This document shows positions 26,410 through 34,712 of a DNA stretch of 64,000 nt, piece after piece; the first letter of the stretch is position 1; each line of letters begins with the position of its first letter. The notes under the pieces were generated by a model that saw nothing but the letters and a program-made list of their open reading frames with translations, made no database searches and was not told the origin of the DNA. This stretch comes from Rhodovulum sp. 12E13 (GTDB lineage: Bacteria; Pseudomonadota; Alphaproteobacteria; Rhodobacterales; Rhodobacteraceae). A program made the translations under genes and the position numbers. The stretch spans positions 1-64,000 of the forward strand of contig NZ_QPLK01000020.1 in the NCBI RefSeq assembly GCF_003340565.1, in the 5' to 3' direction.

Positions 26410-29010
26410 ATGTCCGCCCCGTCCACGCCCCGGCTTCGCCGGTCCGTCTTCCTCGTCAGCGCCGCGGTCGTCGTCGCCTGCATTCTCGCGGTCGGCGCCA
26501 CGCTCACGGTCATGTCGGGCGCCACCAAGCGCGCCTCCGTGATCGAGACGGTCGAGACCCGGGCGCTTGAAGTCACGCGCCTCATCGCCACCCAGAGCGG
26601 CGGCGCGCTGCAGTTCGACAAGCCGGAGGCGCTGGCGGATCTGCTCGCCAGTTCCATCGCCGCCTCCGACGGCCAGGCGCTCGCGGGCCTCGGCCACTCT
26701 CTCGCGAACGGCCCCGCCGCCGAGAGCGGCGCAGTGTCGCCCGCCCTGCGCGAGCTGGCCCGAAGCGCGGCCGAGGCGGGCGAGGTGGCGATTTCGGACG
26801 ACCGGCTGTCGGTCGCCGTCCCCGCGCTCTTCGGGCAGAACGACTCGGTCGCGGGCGCCGTGGCGATGGAATGGTCGACCGCCGCACCGCTCGCGGCGGC
26901 GCGCGGCCAGATGCTGGCGCAGCTCACGGCGGCGGGCGCCGTCACCATACTGGCCACGCTCGCCGCGATGCTCTTCCTGCGCCGCCACGTCTCGCGCCCG
27001 CTCGTGGCGCTCGCCGGCGCGATGGAGCGCGTGGCGGGCGGCGACTACGATGGCGACCTGCCGGCTCAGCGGCGGGGAGACGAGATCGGGGCGATCGCCG
27101 CGCGCCTCGCCGAATTCCGCGAGGGACTGGCCGCCGCCGAGCAACAGAAGCGCGACAACGCCTTCCGCTCCGCCGCCTTCGAGGCGTCGTCGGCGGCGAT
27201 GATGATGATCGACGAAGACCTGACCATCCGCTACGTCAACGCCCAGGTCGACAAGCTCTTCACCGAGCATGCCGAGGGCTTCGCCCGGATCATCGAGGGG
27301 TTCGACCCCGACGACGTTGTCGGACGGCACATCTCGGCCTTCCACAAGGGCTCCGCCCATATCGAGGCCATCCTCAACGACCCGTCGCGCCTGCCCTTCG
27401 AGGAGGATATCGCGCTCGGCAACAACCGCATCGCGCTGAAGGTCAGCTCGGTCGCCGACGAGACGGGCGCCCACATCGGCAGCGTCGTCGAGTGGACCGA
27501 CGTGACCCAGCGTCGCAAGACCTATGCGCTGAACGACGCGATCGAGAACAACCAGATCAAGGCCGAGTTCGACCCCGATGGCCTACTGCTGGCAGCCAAC
27601 GCGCACTTCCGCGCAGCCTACGGCGGCGAGCCCCCCGTTGGCGAAGGCCGGCTGGACAAGCTCTTCGACCTGCCGGCGAACGCCATGGACGAGCTGCGCG
27701 GCGGCCGGTCGGTTTTCGCCCGGGTCGGCCTGCACCGCGCCGATGGCAGCGCCGCGATCGTCGATGGCAGCTTCGCGCCGATCATGGATCGCAAGCACCG
27801 GCTCATGGGCATCTACGCGATGGGCCAGGACGTGACGGAGGTCGAGCGCGCCCGCGAAGAGGCGACGGCCCAGCGCGAGGCGCTCGAGCAGCGCCAGAGC
27901 CGCGTCGTCGACAGCCTCTCCGTGGCACTGCGCAAGGTCAGCGAGGGCGACCTGACCGCCCGTATCGAGACCGCCTTCGCCGCCGATTACGAGGGGCTGC
28001 GCGCCGACTTCAATTCGGCGATCGACAGCCTGTGCAGCCTCGTGGGGTCGGTCTCCGAGATGGCGGCGAACGTGCGCAAGGAGGCAGCCGAGATCTCGTC
28101 GTCGGCCGATTCGCTCTCTCAGCGCACCGAGCGCACCGCCGCCACGCTGGAAGAGACCGCTGCCGCGCTCGAACAGCTGACCTCCTCGGTCAGTTCCGCC
28201 GCCGAGGGGGCCCAGCGCGCCAACGACGTGGTGTCGGATGCACGCGGTCACGCCGTGCAGAGCGGCGAGGTGGTGCGCGAGGCGGTCGCGGCGATGTCGG
28301 CCATCGAGGACTCGGCCGGCAAGATCGCGAAGATCATCGACGTGATCGAGGACATCGCCTTCCAGACCAACCTGCTCGCGCTGAACGCCGGCGTCGAGGC
28401 CGCGCGGGCCGGCGAGGCCGGGCGCGGCTTCGCCGTTGTCGCCTCGGAGGTGCGCGCGCTCGCCCAGCGCTCGTCGGATGCCGCGCGCGAGATCAACGAG
28501 CTGATCACCTCGAGCGGCACGCAGGTCCAGCGCGGGGTAGACCTGGTGAACCGTGCCGGCACGGCGCTCGAGCAGATCGTGAGCTCGGTCACCGAGATCT
28601 CCGACCTCGTGGCGGGCATCGCGTCGTCGTCGCGCGAGCAATCGACCGGGGTCTCCGAGATCAACACGGCCGTGAACCAGCTCGATCAGTCGACCCAGCA
28701 GAACGCCGCGATGTTCGAGGAGACGACCGCCGCGAGCCATTCACTCACCCAGCTTGCCGAAAGCCTCAACGGAACCGTCGCACGATTCTCGACCGGGGTC
28801 GGCTCTGCCGCGCCGCAAACGCCCCGACCACCGGCCGCGCCGGCCCCCGCAAAGGACCATGCCCCCGTCGCACCGCACGCTGCCGCAGAGACCGCCCGCC
28901 CGTCCGCGGTGCGCAGCGGCAGAGCGGCCGGCGCAGCGGCCGCATCCACCGCCGTCGCCGAGGCCGCCCCCGAAGAGCCGGGGCTCGATGATGGATGGGA
29001 GGAGTTCTGA
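26410..29010 (+). CDS. Methyl-accepting chemotaxis protein with two PAS domains and CheR-tethering pentapeptide
   Basis: An 866-residue receptor: TM1 about 12-34, a short (about 140-residue) extracytoplasmic part, TM2 about 175-195, HAMP about 195-250 ([20 protein letters not shown]), two PAS domains (about 255-365 and 370-475), a second HAMP-like segment ([20 protein letters not shown]), then the signalling domain with the tip [20 protein letters not shown]. An Ala/Pro-rich linker of about 65 residues leads to the C-terminal GWEEF, which fits the xWxxF pentapeptide that binds CheR/CheB in receptors such as Tar (NWETF). The sequence suggests a full-length receptor able to recruit methylation enzymes. 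No other che genes are in the window; the upstream Cache-like gene may be a partner. Confidence 0.93.
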   Translation: MSAPSTPRLRRSVFLVSAAVVVACILAVGATLTVMSGATKRASVIETVETRALEVTRLIATQSGGALQFDKPEALADLLASSIAASDGQALAGLGHSLANGPAAESGAVSPALRELARSAAEAGEVAISDDRLSVAVPALFGQNDSVAGAVAMEWSTAAPLAAARGQMLAQLTAAGAVTILATLAAMLFLRRHVSRPLVALAGAMERVAGGDYDGDLPAQRRGDEIGAIAARLAEFREGLAAAEQQKRDNAFRSAAFEASSAAMMMIDEDLTIRYVNAQVDKLFTEHAEGFARIIEGFDPDDVVGRHISAFHKGSAHIEAILNDPSRLPFEEDIALGNNRIALKVSSVADETGAHIGSVVEWTDVTQRRKTYALNDAIENNQIKAEFDPDGLLLAANAHFRAAYGGEPPVGEGRLDKLFDLPANAMDELRGGRSVFARVGLHRADGSAAIVDGSFAPIMDRKHRLMGIYAMGQDVTEVERAREEATAQREALEQRQSRVVDSLSVALRKVSEGDLTARIETAFAADYEGLRADFNSAIDSLCSLVGSVSEMAANVRKEAAEISSSADSLSQRTERTAATLEETAAALEQLTSSVSSAAEGAQRANDVVSDARGHAVQSGEVVREAVAAMSAIEDSAGKIAKIIDVIEDIAFQTNLLALNAGVEAARAGEAGRGFAVVASEVRALAQRSSDAAREINELITSSGTQVQRGVDLVNRAGTALEQIVSSVTEISDLVAGIASSSREQSTGVSEINTAVNQLDQSTQQNAAMFEETTAASHSLTQLAESLNGTVARFSTGVGSAAPQTPRPPAAPAPAKDHAPVAPHAAAETARPSAVRSGRAAGAAAASTAVAEAAPEEPGLDDGWEEF

Positions 29011-29079
29011 CGGCCTGTCCCCAGCCGTGGCGCCAGCCGGTTCGAGCTGTCCGCCCATATGCCGGGTCAAGCGCCGTCC

Positions 29080-29114
29080 CGACTTAGGGGGCGAACCGAC
29101 TTAGGGGGGCGAAC
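29080..29114 (+). repeat. Tandem repeat of 17-18 bp
   Basis: CGACTTAGGGGGCGAAC (29080-29096) is followed directly by CGACTTAGGGGGGCGAAC (29097-29114), the same unit with one extra G. It lies between the chemoreceptor stop and the convergent M48 peptidase gene. No function is evident; slippage of the G-run is a simple explanation for the length difference. Confidence 0.8.
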
Positions 29115-29181
29115 CTACAATGCGCGCGCCTCGGACAGGGCCTGCTCGGCATGGACGAGACCGGGCGGCAGGCGACATCGA

Positions 29182-29880
29182 TCAGCTCGGCAGGCGCGGA
29201 ACCTGCCACCGTGCTTCGAGCGCCTCGATCGCGCGGATCCGGTCGGCGGTCTTGGGGTGGCTCATCAGCCAGGCCGGCATGCCGCCGCTCCCGCCACCGG
29301 CCAGCGACTCGAGCTTGGCGAAGAGGCTCTTTTGCGGTGCCGTGCCTATGCCGGCCTTGACCAGCAGCGCCGAGGCGTAGGCATCGGCCTCGTATTCGTC
29401 CTGCCGGGAGAGGCGTGCGGCCAGGAGGGAGGCGAGTGCGCCCGCGATCCAGGCCCCGAGCCCGGGAAGGACGCGGTTGAGAACGGTGGCAAGCACGAGA
29501 CGGATCGCATTCTGCCCCGAGAAGTCGATCATCCGCCGCCGGGCATGGCCAAGCGCGACGTGGCCCAACTCGTGCGCGATCACGCTCGCCAGTTCCTCGG
29601 CCGACACATCGCCCGACCTGTAGCGGTCGTGGAAGCCGCGTGTGATGAAGATCCGCCCGTCGGGCGCGGCGAGCCCGTTGACCGGCGCCACCTCGTAGAT
29701 ATGCACGCGGATCCGCTCGAGACCCAGCGCGTCGGCCATCCGATCGGTCAGCCGCCGCAGGCTGGCATCGGCCAGCTCGGTGGAGCGCGCGTCGAGCTCG
29801 CGCTTCGTCCGCCAGACGGAAAAGCGATACATCACCAACCCGTAGGCCAGCATCATCAGGAGCGGCGTGAGCTTCAGCAT
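29182..29880 (-). CDS. M48-family metallopeptidase
   Basis: A 232-residue zinc peptidase. One N-terminal helix (about 4-18, LTPLLMMLAYGLVMYRFSVW) anchors it. The active-site motif is ELASVIAHELGHVALGHARR, with a downstream zinc Glu in SRQDEYEADAYASALLVKAG, and SHPKTADRIRAIEAL near the C-terminus as in M48 enzymes (HtpX/LoiP relatives). It probably works in membrane protein quality control; the topology (catalytic part inside or outside) is not decided by the sequence. The ATG at 29880 has a weak AGGG site; a longer in-frame start at 29964 would add a Cys-rich 28-residue leader that does not look like a signal peptide. Confidence 0.88.
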   Translation of the reverse strand: MLKLTPLLMMLAYGLVMYRFSVWRTKRELDARSTELADASLRRLTDRMADALGLERIRVHIYEVAPVNGLAAPDGRIFITRGFHDRYRSGDVSAEELASVIAHELGHVALGHARRRMIDFSGQNAIRLVLATVLNRVLPGLGAWIAGALASLLAARLSRQDEYEADAYASALLVKAGIGTAPQKSLFAKLESLAGGGSGGMPAWLMSHPKTADRIRAIEALEARWQVPRLPS

Positions 29881-30032
29881 ACCCTGGATATGGGCGAGGC
29901 ACGCCGCTTGGGCAAGCGACCGTCGTCGGCAAAGCGCGAAGGGTGCAGCGCATGGCGCGGCCATCGGTCAACCGGGCGATCAGATCGCCGGTCGCCGGGC
30001 CTGCTCGAGCGGACGGACAGACCGCTGCCGCG

Positions 30033-31091
30033 TCAGCCCGGTTTGCCGGGCGCGATGCTGTAGCGACCGCGCCCGTCGCGCTTGGAGGCATACAGGGCCC
30101 GGTCGGCGTCGGCCAGCAGTGTCTCGGCCTCGGGCCTGTCGTAGAGCGCGCTCGCCGCGATGCCGAGGCTGACCGAGACGGGGATCTCGGCCCCGTCGTG
30201 GCGGATCGGCCTGTCGAACCGCGCGAGGATCCGCTCGGCGAGATCAGACAGGCGGGCGGTATGCGTCATGCCATGGAGGACGACCACGAATTCGTCCCCG
30301 CCGATCCGCGCGACCATGTCACGCGCGCGCGTCGCGTCCTTCAGCACGCGGGCGACCTCGCGCAGCACGGCGTCGCCGGCCGGGTGGCCATGGGTATCGT
30401 TGATCGCCTTGAAGTCGTCGAGATCGACATGGATCAGCCCGAAGGGCGTGCCCTGCCCCAAGAGCCGGATCAGCATGTGATCCATCGCGCGGCGGTTCTT
30501 GGCGCCCGTCAGCTTGTCGGTCGCGGCCTCCTGCTCCGCGGCCAGGCGGGCCGATTGCAGGCGACCATTCAGCTTCTTCGACTCCTCCAGCGCGGCGCGC
30601 TGCGCCTCGACGAGGAACAGCATCTCCACCGTCAGGTCGGTCGCGCCGAAATCGGCCGAGGTGAGCCGGAAGCGGCGCACCGCCTCGACCACCGAGATTC
30701 CGAAGGACAGGTCGATCAGCATCGCCCGACCGCAGGACAGCGGCACCGCCTGCCCCTTGAGGGCCGTGCGATCGCGATCGCGCAGGTGCAGCCGCAGGGG
30801 GCTTTCCGTCAGGCGCGCGAGATCGGCGACGCTATCGGCCTCGCGCGGGCGTCGCACGTCGAAATGCGCCTGGAAAGGCGCACCGACCAGCTCGATCTCG
30901 GGCCGCAGCTTGTGCAGGGTCGGCCCGGCATGGAGGATCGTGCCCTCCATGGTCACGATCAGGTGAAGCGGCATCAGCCGGTCGAGCGCGGCGCGGTCGA
31001 TGCCGAGCGCGGCGGCGCAGCCACCCCGGCACTCCGACGCGGCGCAGCGCGCCCCGGGCGCGCGCAGGGGCGAGGGCGTGTGCAGGGTCAC
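30033..31091 (-). CDS. GGDEF-domain diguanylate cyclase, partner of H-NOX
   Basis: A 352-residue protein with an N-terminal HNOB-associated-like sensor region (about 35-165, LHLIVTMEGTILHAGPTLHK, SFGISVVEAVRRFRLTSADF), a coiled coil (about 168-195, LVEAQRAALEESKKLNGRLQ), and a GGDEF domain with ARIGGDEFVVVLHGM. RARD five residues before GGDEF is an intact inhibitory I-site, so product feedback is expected. The sensor region resembles the HNOBA domain that partners H-NOX in guanylate cyclases. The GTG at 31091 overlaps the H-NOX stop (GTGA), so the two are translationally coupled. It makes cyclic di-GMP from two GTP. Confidence 0.9.
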   Translation of the reverse strand: MTLHTPSPLRAPGARCAASECRGGCAAALGIDRAALDRLMPLHLIVTMEGTILHAGPTLHKLRPEIELVGAPFQAHFDVRRPREADSVADLARLTESPLRLHLRDRDRTALKGQAVPLSCGRAMLIDLSFGISVVEAVRRFRLTSADFGATDLTVEMLFLVEAQRAALEESKKLNGRLQSARLAAEQEAATDKLTGAKNRRAMDHMLIRLLGQGTPFGLIHVDLDDFKAINDTHGHPAGDAVLREVARVLKDATRARDMVARIGGDEFVVVLHGMTHTARLSDLAERILARFDRPIRHDGAEIPVSVSLGIAASALYDRPEAETLLADADRALYASKRDGRGRYSIAPGKPG

Positions 31092-31741
31092 GGTGTCCCT
31101 CCCTCTTGGCGCGTGCGTGCGGAAGCCTTGCCGGCAGCCGGTGCGACACCCTCTTGCGCGACGCCCTCGGCGAGCGAAAAGGCGCGACCCTCGGCGTAGG
31201 CGCTGTCGAGCAGCGCGATCTCGATCACCGCAACCGAGCTCGCCCCCGGCGCCATGTCCATCATCACCAGCGCGCCGTAATCGTCGGCCATGGCGCGCAG
31301 GAGGCCCAGCATCACGTATCCCCAGCCGCGCTGGGTGGACAGCACGAAGAGGCGGAACCGGCCTCCCTGCTCTTCCCGCAGTTCGAGCTCGGGCAGATCG
31401 AGATCGGGCATGGCCAGCCGCGACCGGCTGGGCAGATCGTCGAGCGAGTGGAGGAAATCGGCGAAGCTCTCGCCCGAGAAGCGCAACAGGCGGCGCACGC
31501 CGCGTGTCGTCTCGTGGCTGACGAGGTAGGTGCCGAGATCCTCGAGCACCGCCGCCTCTGGCTTGTCGAGATGCGTGGCGACCATCGCCAGCAGCGTGTC
31601 GGTCACCGAATCGTCGTACGCGAGCATGGGCTCAAACCCCTCTGGCCCGATGCCGGCCGCACGGGCGACGGCGCGCCACCGCTCCTCGCCATAGGTGTCG
31701 CGCATGAAGAGCTGGATCGACCGATTGATCAGTCCGTGCAT
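31088..31741 (-). CDS. Heme-NO-binding (H-NOX/HNOB) domain protein, proximal His apparently missing
   Basis: A 217-residue protein opening MHGLINRSIQLFMRDTYGEE, typical of H-NOX. At the heme-binding helix, where characterised H-NOX proteins read FLxxLDxxH, this one has FADFLHSLDDLPSRSRLAMP, with Pro near 104 in place of the proximal histidine; the nearby His at 98 is six residues earlier. The C-terminal half (about 115-195) keeps the H-NOX beta-sheet pattern (RFRLFVLSTQRGWGYVMLGL). H-NOX senses NO (or O2) in pairs with cyclases or kinases. Either His98 serves, or this is a heme-free relative. The four-base overlap with the GGDEF gene points to a two-protein signalling pair. Confidence 0.85.
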   Translation of the reverse strand: MHGLINRSIQLFMRDTYGEERWRAVARAAGIGPEGFEPMLAYDDSVTDTLLAMVATHLDKPEAAVLEDLGTYLVSHETTRGVRRLLRFSGESFADFLHSLDDLPSRSRLAMPDLDLPELELREEQGGRFRLFVLSTQRGWGYVMLGLLRAMADDYGALVMMDMAPGASSVAVIEIALLDSAYAEGRAFSLAEGVAQEGVAPAAGKASARTRQEGGTP

Positions 31742-31806
31742 CGCCTCTGGCCCCTGCCGTTCGAGGCGGAACGCTAGGACAGAGGGCTTAACAAAGGCCC
31801 AACGCC

Positions 31807-33414
31807 TCAGAAGTCGGTCGGCGCCCCGCCCTCGGCGCGGCGGCGCTCGACGAAGTCCGACAACGCCTCGCGGGTGCCGGCGTCCATCGGCGGCGGCTCG
31901 AAGGCGGCGACGATCTCGCGCCACATCCGGTCGGCGCGCGTCTCGGTCCACTGCGCGCCCCCCGCCTCCCACGCCTCGTAGTTGCGCCAGTCCGAGAGAA
32001 ACGGCTGGTAGAAGGCCGTCTCGTAGCGGGCCTGGGTGTGCGCAGTGCCGAAGAAGTGCCCGTGCGCGCCGACCTCGGCGATGGCCTCGAGGGCGATGTC
32101 GCCCTCTTCGGTCGCGGCCAGGGCGGGATCGAAATAGCGCTGGATCTGCTGGATCACCTCGCAATCCATCACGAACTTGGCGGGGCTGGCCACCAGGCCG
32201 CCCTCGAGCCAGCCCGCGGCGTGGTAGATCACGTGCGCGCCGGACTGCACCGCCGACCAGAGCGCCTGGCTCGTCTCCCACATCGCCTGCCCGTCGGGGA
32301 CGTTGGCCGCGCAGCTGCCGCTCGCCCGCATCGGCAGCCCGTAGAAGCGCGCCATCTGCCCGGTCATCTGGGTGGCGCGCATGTATTCCGGCGTCCCGAA
32401 GGCCGGCGCGCCCGACTTCATGTCGACGTTCGAGGTGAAGGTGCCGATCACGCAGGGGCAGCCGGGCCGCACCCACTGGAACAGCGCGATCGCGGCGAGG
32501 CTCTCCGCGATCGACTGGGTCACGGCGCCGGCCATCGTGACCGGCGCCATGGCGCCCGCCAGCGTGAAGGGCGTCACCATCACCGCCTGGCCGCGGCGGA
32601 TCATGCGCAGGCAGCCGTCGATCATCGGCTGGTCGTGCTTGAGCGGCGAGGTGGAGTTGATGTTGGTATACATCCGGGGCTGCGCCTCGAACGCCTCGTG
32701 GCTCAGGCCGCCCGCGATGCGCACCATCTCCATCACGTCGTCGACCCTCTCGGCCCCGAGCGAATAGGCGTGCATCACCTTGTCGGAGAGCGTCAGCTTG
32801 TCGAACAGGACATCGAGATGGCGGGTCGACGGGTGCAGGTCGACCGGCTCAACCGGATAGCCGCCGGCGAAGTGGATGCAGTTGAAGGCCTGCGTGAGCC
32901 TGAGCAGGTCGCGGCACTGCGCGCGCGTGCCGGGCATCTTGCCGTTCTGCCTGTCCCAGTAGTTGGGCGGGGAGGAGACGTTGCCGAACAGCAGGGTGCG
33001 GCCGCCGATGCGCAGCGCGCGCTCGGGGTTGCGGGGGGTGACGGTGAACTCGGCCGGCGCGCGGGCGACCATCTCCATCACCCAGTCGCGGCCCATCCGC
33101 ACGTTGCGCTCCTCGACCGTGGCGCCCGCCTGCCGGAAGAGCGCCAGCGCCTCGTCGTTGAGAAACTCGATGCCGATCTCCTCGAGGATGCGCATGGCGC
33201 CATCGTGGATCGCCTGCACGCCCTCCTGCGTCAGCGGCTCCACCCAGGGGTCGCTCGCCTCGACCAGTTGCCAGGGGCGTTGCGCGATGGCGCCGGCCGA
33301 CATGCGGCGCGCGTTGCCCGCGCGCCCGCCCGACCGGCGGCGGCGCCCGCCCCGCGCCTCGTCGGCATCGTCGTTCGGGCGGGAGCGGCCGGCGGGGCGG
33401 GGAGCGTCGGACAT
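31807..33414 (-). CDS. Trimethylamine-methyltransferase-family protein (MttB-like, no pyrrolysine)
   Basis: A 535-residue protein of the MttB superfamily: EPLTQEGVQAIHDGAMRILE, RTLLFGNVSSPPNYWDRQNG, LHPSTRHLDVLFDKLTLSDK, GQAVMVTPFTLAGAMAPVTM and WETSQALWSAVQSGAHVIYH. The frame is open throughout, so there is no amber (pyrrolysine) codon. Non-Pyl relatives characterised so far demethylate glycine betaine, proline betaine or carnitine and hand the methyl group to a corrinoid protein. No corrinoid protein, RamA-like activator or tetrahydrofolate methyltransferase is in the window. The first 36 residues are basic and disordered (RRRRSGGRAGNARR). The ATG at 33414 follows GGAAGGCCCGAC. The substrate is unknown. 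Confidence 0.9.
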   Translation of the reverse strand: MSDAPRPAGRSRPNDDADEARGGRRRRSGGRAGNARRMSAGAIAQRPWQLVEASDPWVEPLTQEGVQAIHDGAMRILEEIGIEFLNDEALALFRQAGATVEERNVRMGRDWVMEMVARAPAEFTVTPRNPERALRIGGRTLLFGNVSSPPNYWDRQNGKMPGTRAQCRDLLRLTQAFNCIHFAGGYPVEPVDLHPSTRHLDVLFDKLTLSDKVMHAYSLGAERVDDVMEMVRIAGGLSHEAFEAQPRMYTNINSTSPLKHDQPMIDGCLRMIRRGQAVMVTPFTLAGAMAPVTMAGAVTQSIAESLAAIALFQWVRPGCPCVIGTFTSNVDMKSGAPAFGTPEYMRATQMTGQMARFYGLPMRASGSCAANVPDGQAMWETSQALWSAVQSGAHVIYHAAGWLEGGLVASPAKFVMDCEVIQQIQRYFDPALAATEEGDIALEAIAEVGAHGHFFGTAHTQARYETAFYQPFLSDWRNYEAWEAGGAQWTETRADRMWREIVAAFEPPPMDAGTREALSDFVERRRAEGGAPTDF

Positions 33415-33577
33415 GTCGGGCCTTCCGGAGCGTGGCAAACTCGGGGTCACCTTGGCAGCCGCAGGGCCGGGCGGATGCCGCTTTCCGACGCGGGATGTCG
33501 GTTTCGGAAAAGTCGGGCGATGCGGCACGCCGCGAGCCCGTGGAGGCGGCCGCGGCCCCACCTCTGCCGGCGGCTGC

Positions 33578-34306
33578 TCAGAGGCCCAGCCAGCCGGGCA
33601 GGTGGCCGATATCGGGCAGCACCGCGTCGGCATGGGGGGCGAGGTCGTCGGCCGTGGCGGTGCCGGTCAGCACCGCGACGCAGACCATGCCCGCCGCGCG
33701 CCCCGCGTGCAGGTCGTGCGTGCTGTCGCCGATCATCGCCACCTCTTCCGGCGCGAGCGCCGTCTCGGCGGCGAAGGCGAGGCACTGGCCCGGCCCCGGC
33801 TTGGCCCCGTGGCCGCTGTCGGCCCCGGCGAGGAAGGGAAAGCTCTCGCCGAGGCCCAGCCCGGCGAGCTGCGCGCGCGCGGCCTCCTCGGCGTCGTTCG
33901 TGGCGATGCCGAGCGCGTAGCCCGCCTGCCCGAGCCGGGAGAGGAGCGGCGCGAGCGGCACCGCCTCGACGGGCACGATGGCGCGGCTTTCGTCGATGAC
34001 GCGGGCGCGCAGGGCGCCGAACTCCCAGCCCGGCAGGGCGGGCAGCATCAGCGCCACCGCCTCGTCGACGGTGCCGGCCACGATGGGGCTGCCGGGGTCG
34101 AACAGGCGGGCGTCGAGATCGAGCCGGATGCGCGCGGCGAGATCGTCGCGCACCCCGCTCTCGCCGTCCGCCAGCCGTTCCACGAGGTCGGCCGCCCAGC
34201 CGCCCCACGTCGCCTGGAACCCGAAGAGCGTGCCGTCCTTGTCGAACAGCAGCCCGCGCAGGCCACGCGCCTCGGCGCCGGGTTCGGGGGCCGCCGGCAC
34301 GCTCAC
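33578..34306 (-). CDS. HAD-family phosphatase (phosphoglycolate-phosphatase-like)
   Basis: A 242-residue HAD hydrolase. Motif I is LLFDKDGTLFG with the nucleophile Asp near 22, motif II IATNDAEEA, the lysine of motif III in GAKPGPGQCL, and motif IV MIGDSTHDLHAGRAAGM. The helical cap between about 35 and 110 is of the C1 type. Physiological substrate unknown; phosphoglycolate is possible. The GTG at 34306 overlaps the DUF3572 stop (GTGA), so the two genes form a coupled pair. Confidence 0.88.
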   Translation of the reverse strand: MSVPAAPEPGAEARGLRGLLFDKDGTLFGFQATWGGWAADLVERLADGESGVRDDLAARIRLDLDARLFDPGSPIVAGTVDEAVALMLPALPGWEFGALRARVIDESRAIVPVEAVPLAPLLSRLGQAGYALGIATNDAEEAARAQLAGLGLGESFPFLAGADSGHGAKPGPGQCLAFAAETALAPEEVAMIGDSTHDLHAGRAAGMVCVAVLTGTATADDLAPHADAVLPDIGHLPGWLGL

Positions 34307-34581
34307 GTCCAGTGCGGCGCTTCGCCGCCGGGCAGCGCCGCGCGGGCGCGGGCGACGTCCTCTGGCGCGACGTCTGCCTCGGCGGCGAAGCGCCCGAGCC
34401 AGGCGTCGTCGAGGAGCAGGAAGTCGAGCGTCGCGCCAAGAAACTCTGGGTCTCCGGCGCGCGCCCTTAGGTCAGCCTCAGACGCGCCGGTGGAGCCGAG
34501 AAAGACCGGCAGCAACGCGTCATCGGCCACGAGCCAGGCGAGCGCGCGCAGGGCGACCGTCTCGGCAAGATCCTGCTGCAT
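34303..34581 (-). CDS. DUF3572 protein
   Basis: A 92-residue soluble helical protein matching DUF3572 in pattern: ETVALRALAWLVADDALLPV, FLGSTGASEADLRARA, GATLDFLLLDDAWLGRFAAE. Family members are alphaproteobacterial and of unknown function. First gene of a two-gene unit with the HAD phosphatase, divergent from the PleD-like gene. The ATG at 34581 has only a weak GGGGTAGTGGG site. Confidence 0.85.
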   Translation of the reverse strand: MQQDLAETVALRALAWLVADDALLPVFLGSTGASEADLRARAGDPEFLGATLDFLLLDDAWLGRFAAEADVAPEDVARARAALPGGEAPHWT

Positions 34582-34600
34582 CCCACTACCCCAGGGTCAA

Positions 34601-34629
34601 CGACTAAGGATTTGTTAACCAACTGACAA
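34601..34629 (-). promoter_or_regulatory. Possible sigma-70 promoter for DUF3572-HAD
   Basis: On the minus strand TTGTCA (complement of 34624-34629), 17 bases, then TAGTCG (complement of 34601-34606), 19 bases before the ATG. The -35 is close to consensus, the -10 poor. The interval includes GTTAAC and is AT-rich for this genome, as expected of the divergent promoter region shared with the PleD-like gene. Confidence 0.3.
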
Positions 34630-34712
34630 GAAAAGTGACGCGGGGCAAGGACCCCCTTAGGCGCAGGCCATGCGGCGGGCAGGCGACCGGAAACGCGACG
34701 AGAGGCATTGGC

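Noticed and set aside
29182-29964. Signal-peptide start of the M48 peptidase at 29964
   Set aside because: The added 28 residues contain Cys and Arg clusters without a hydrophobic core; the ATG at 29880 begins directly at the membrane helix.
31807-33414. Pyrrolysine-containing MttB
   Set aside because: The frame is continuous from start to stop with no in-frame amber codon, so this is the non-Pyl branch.
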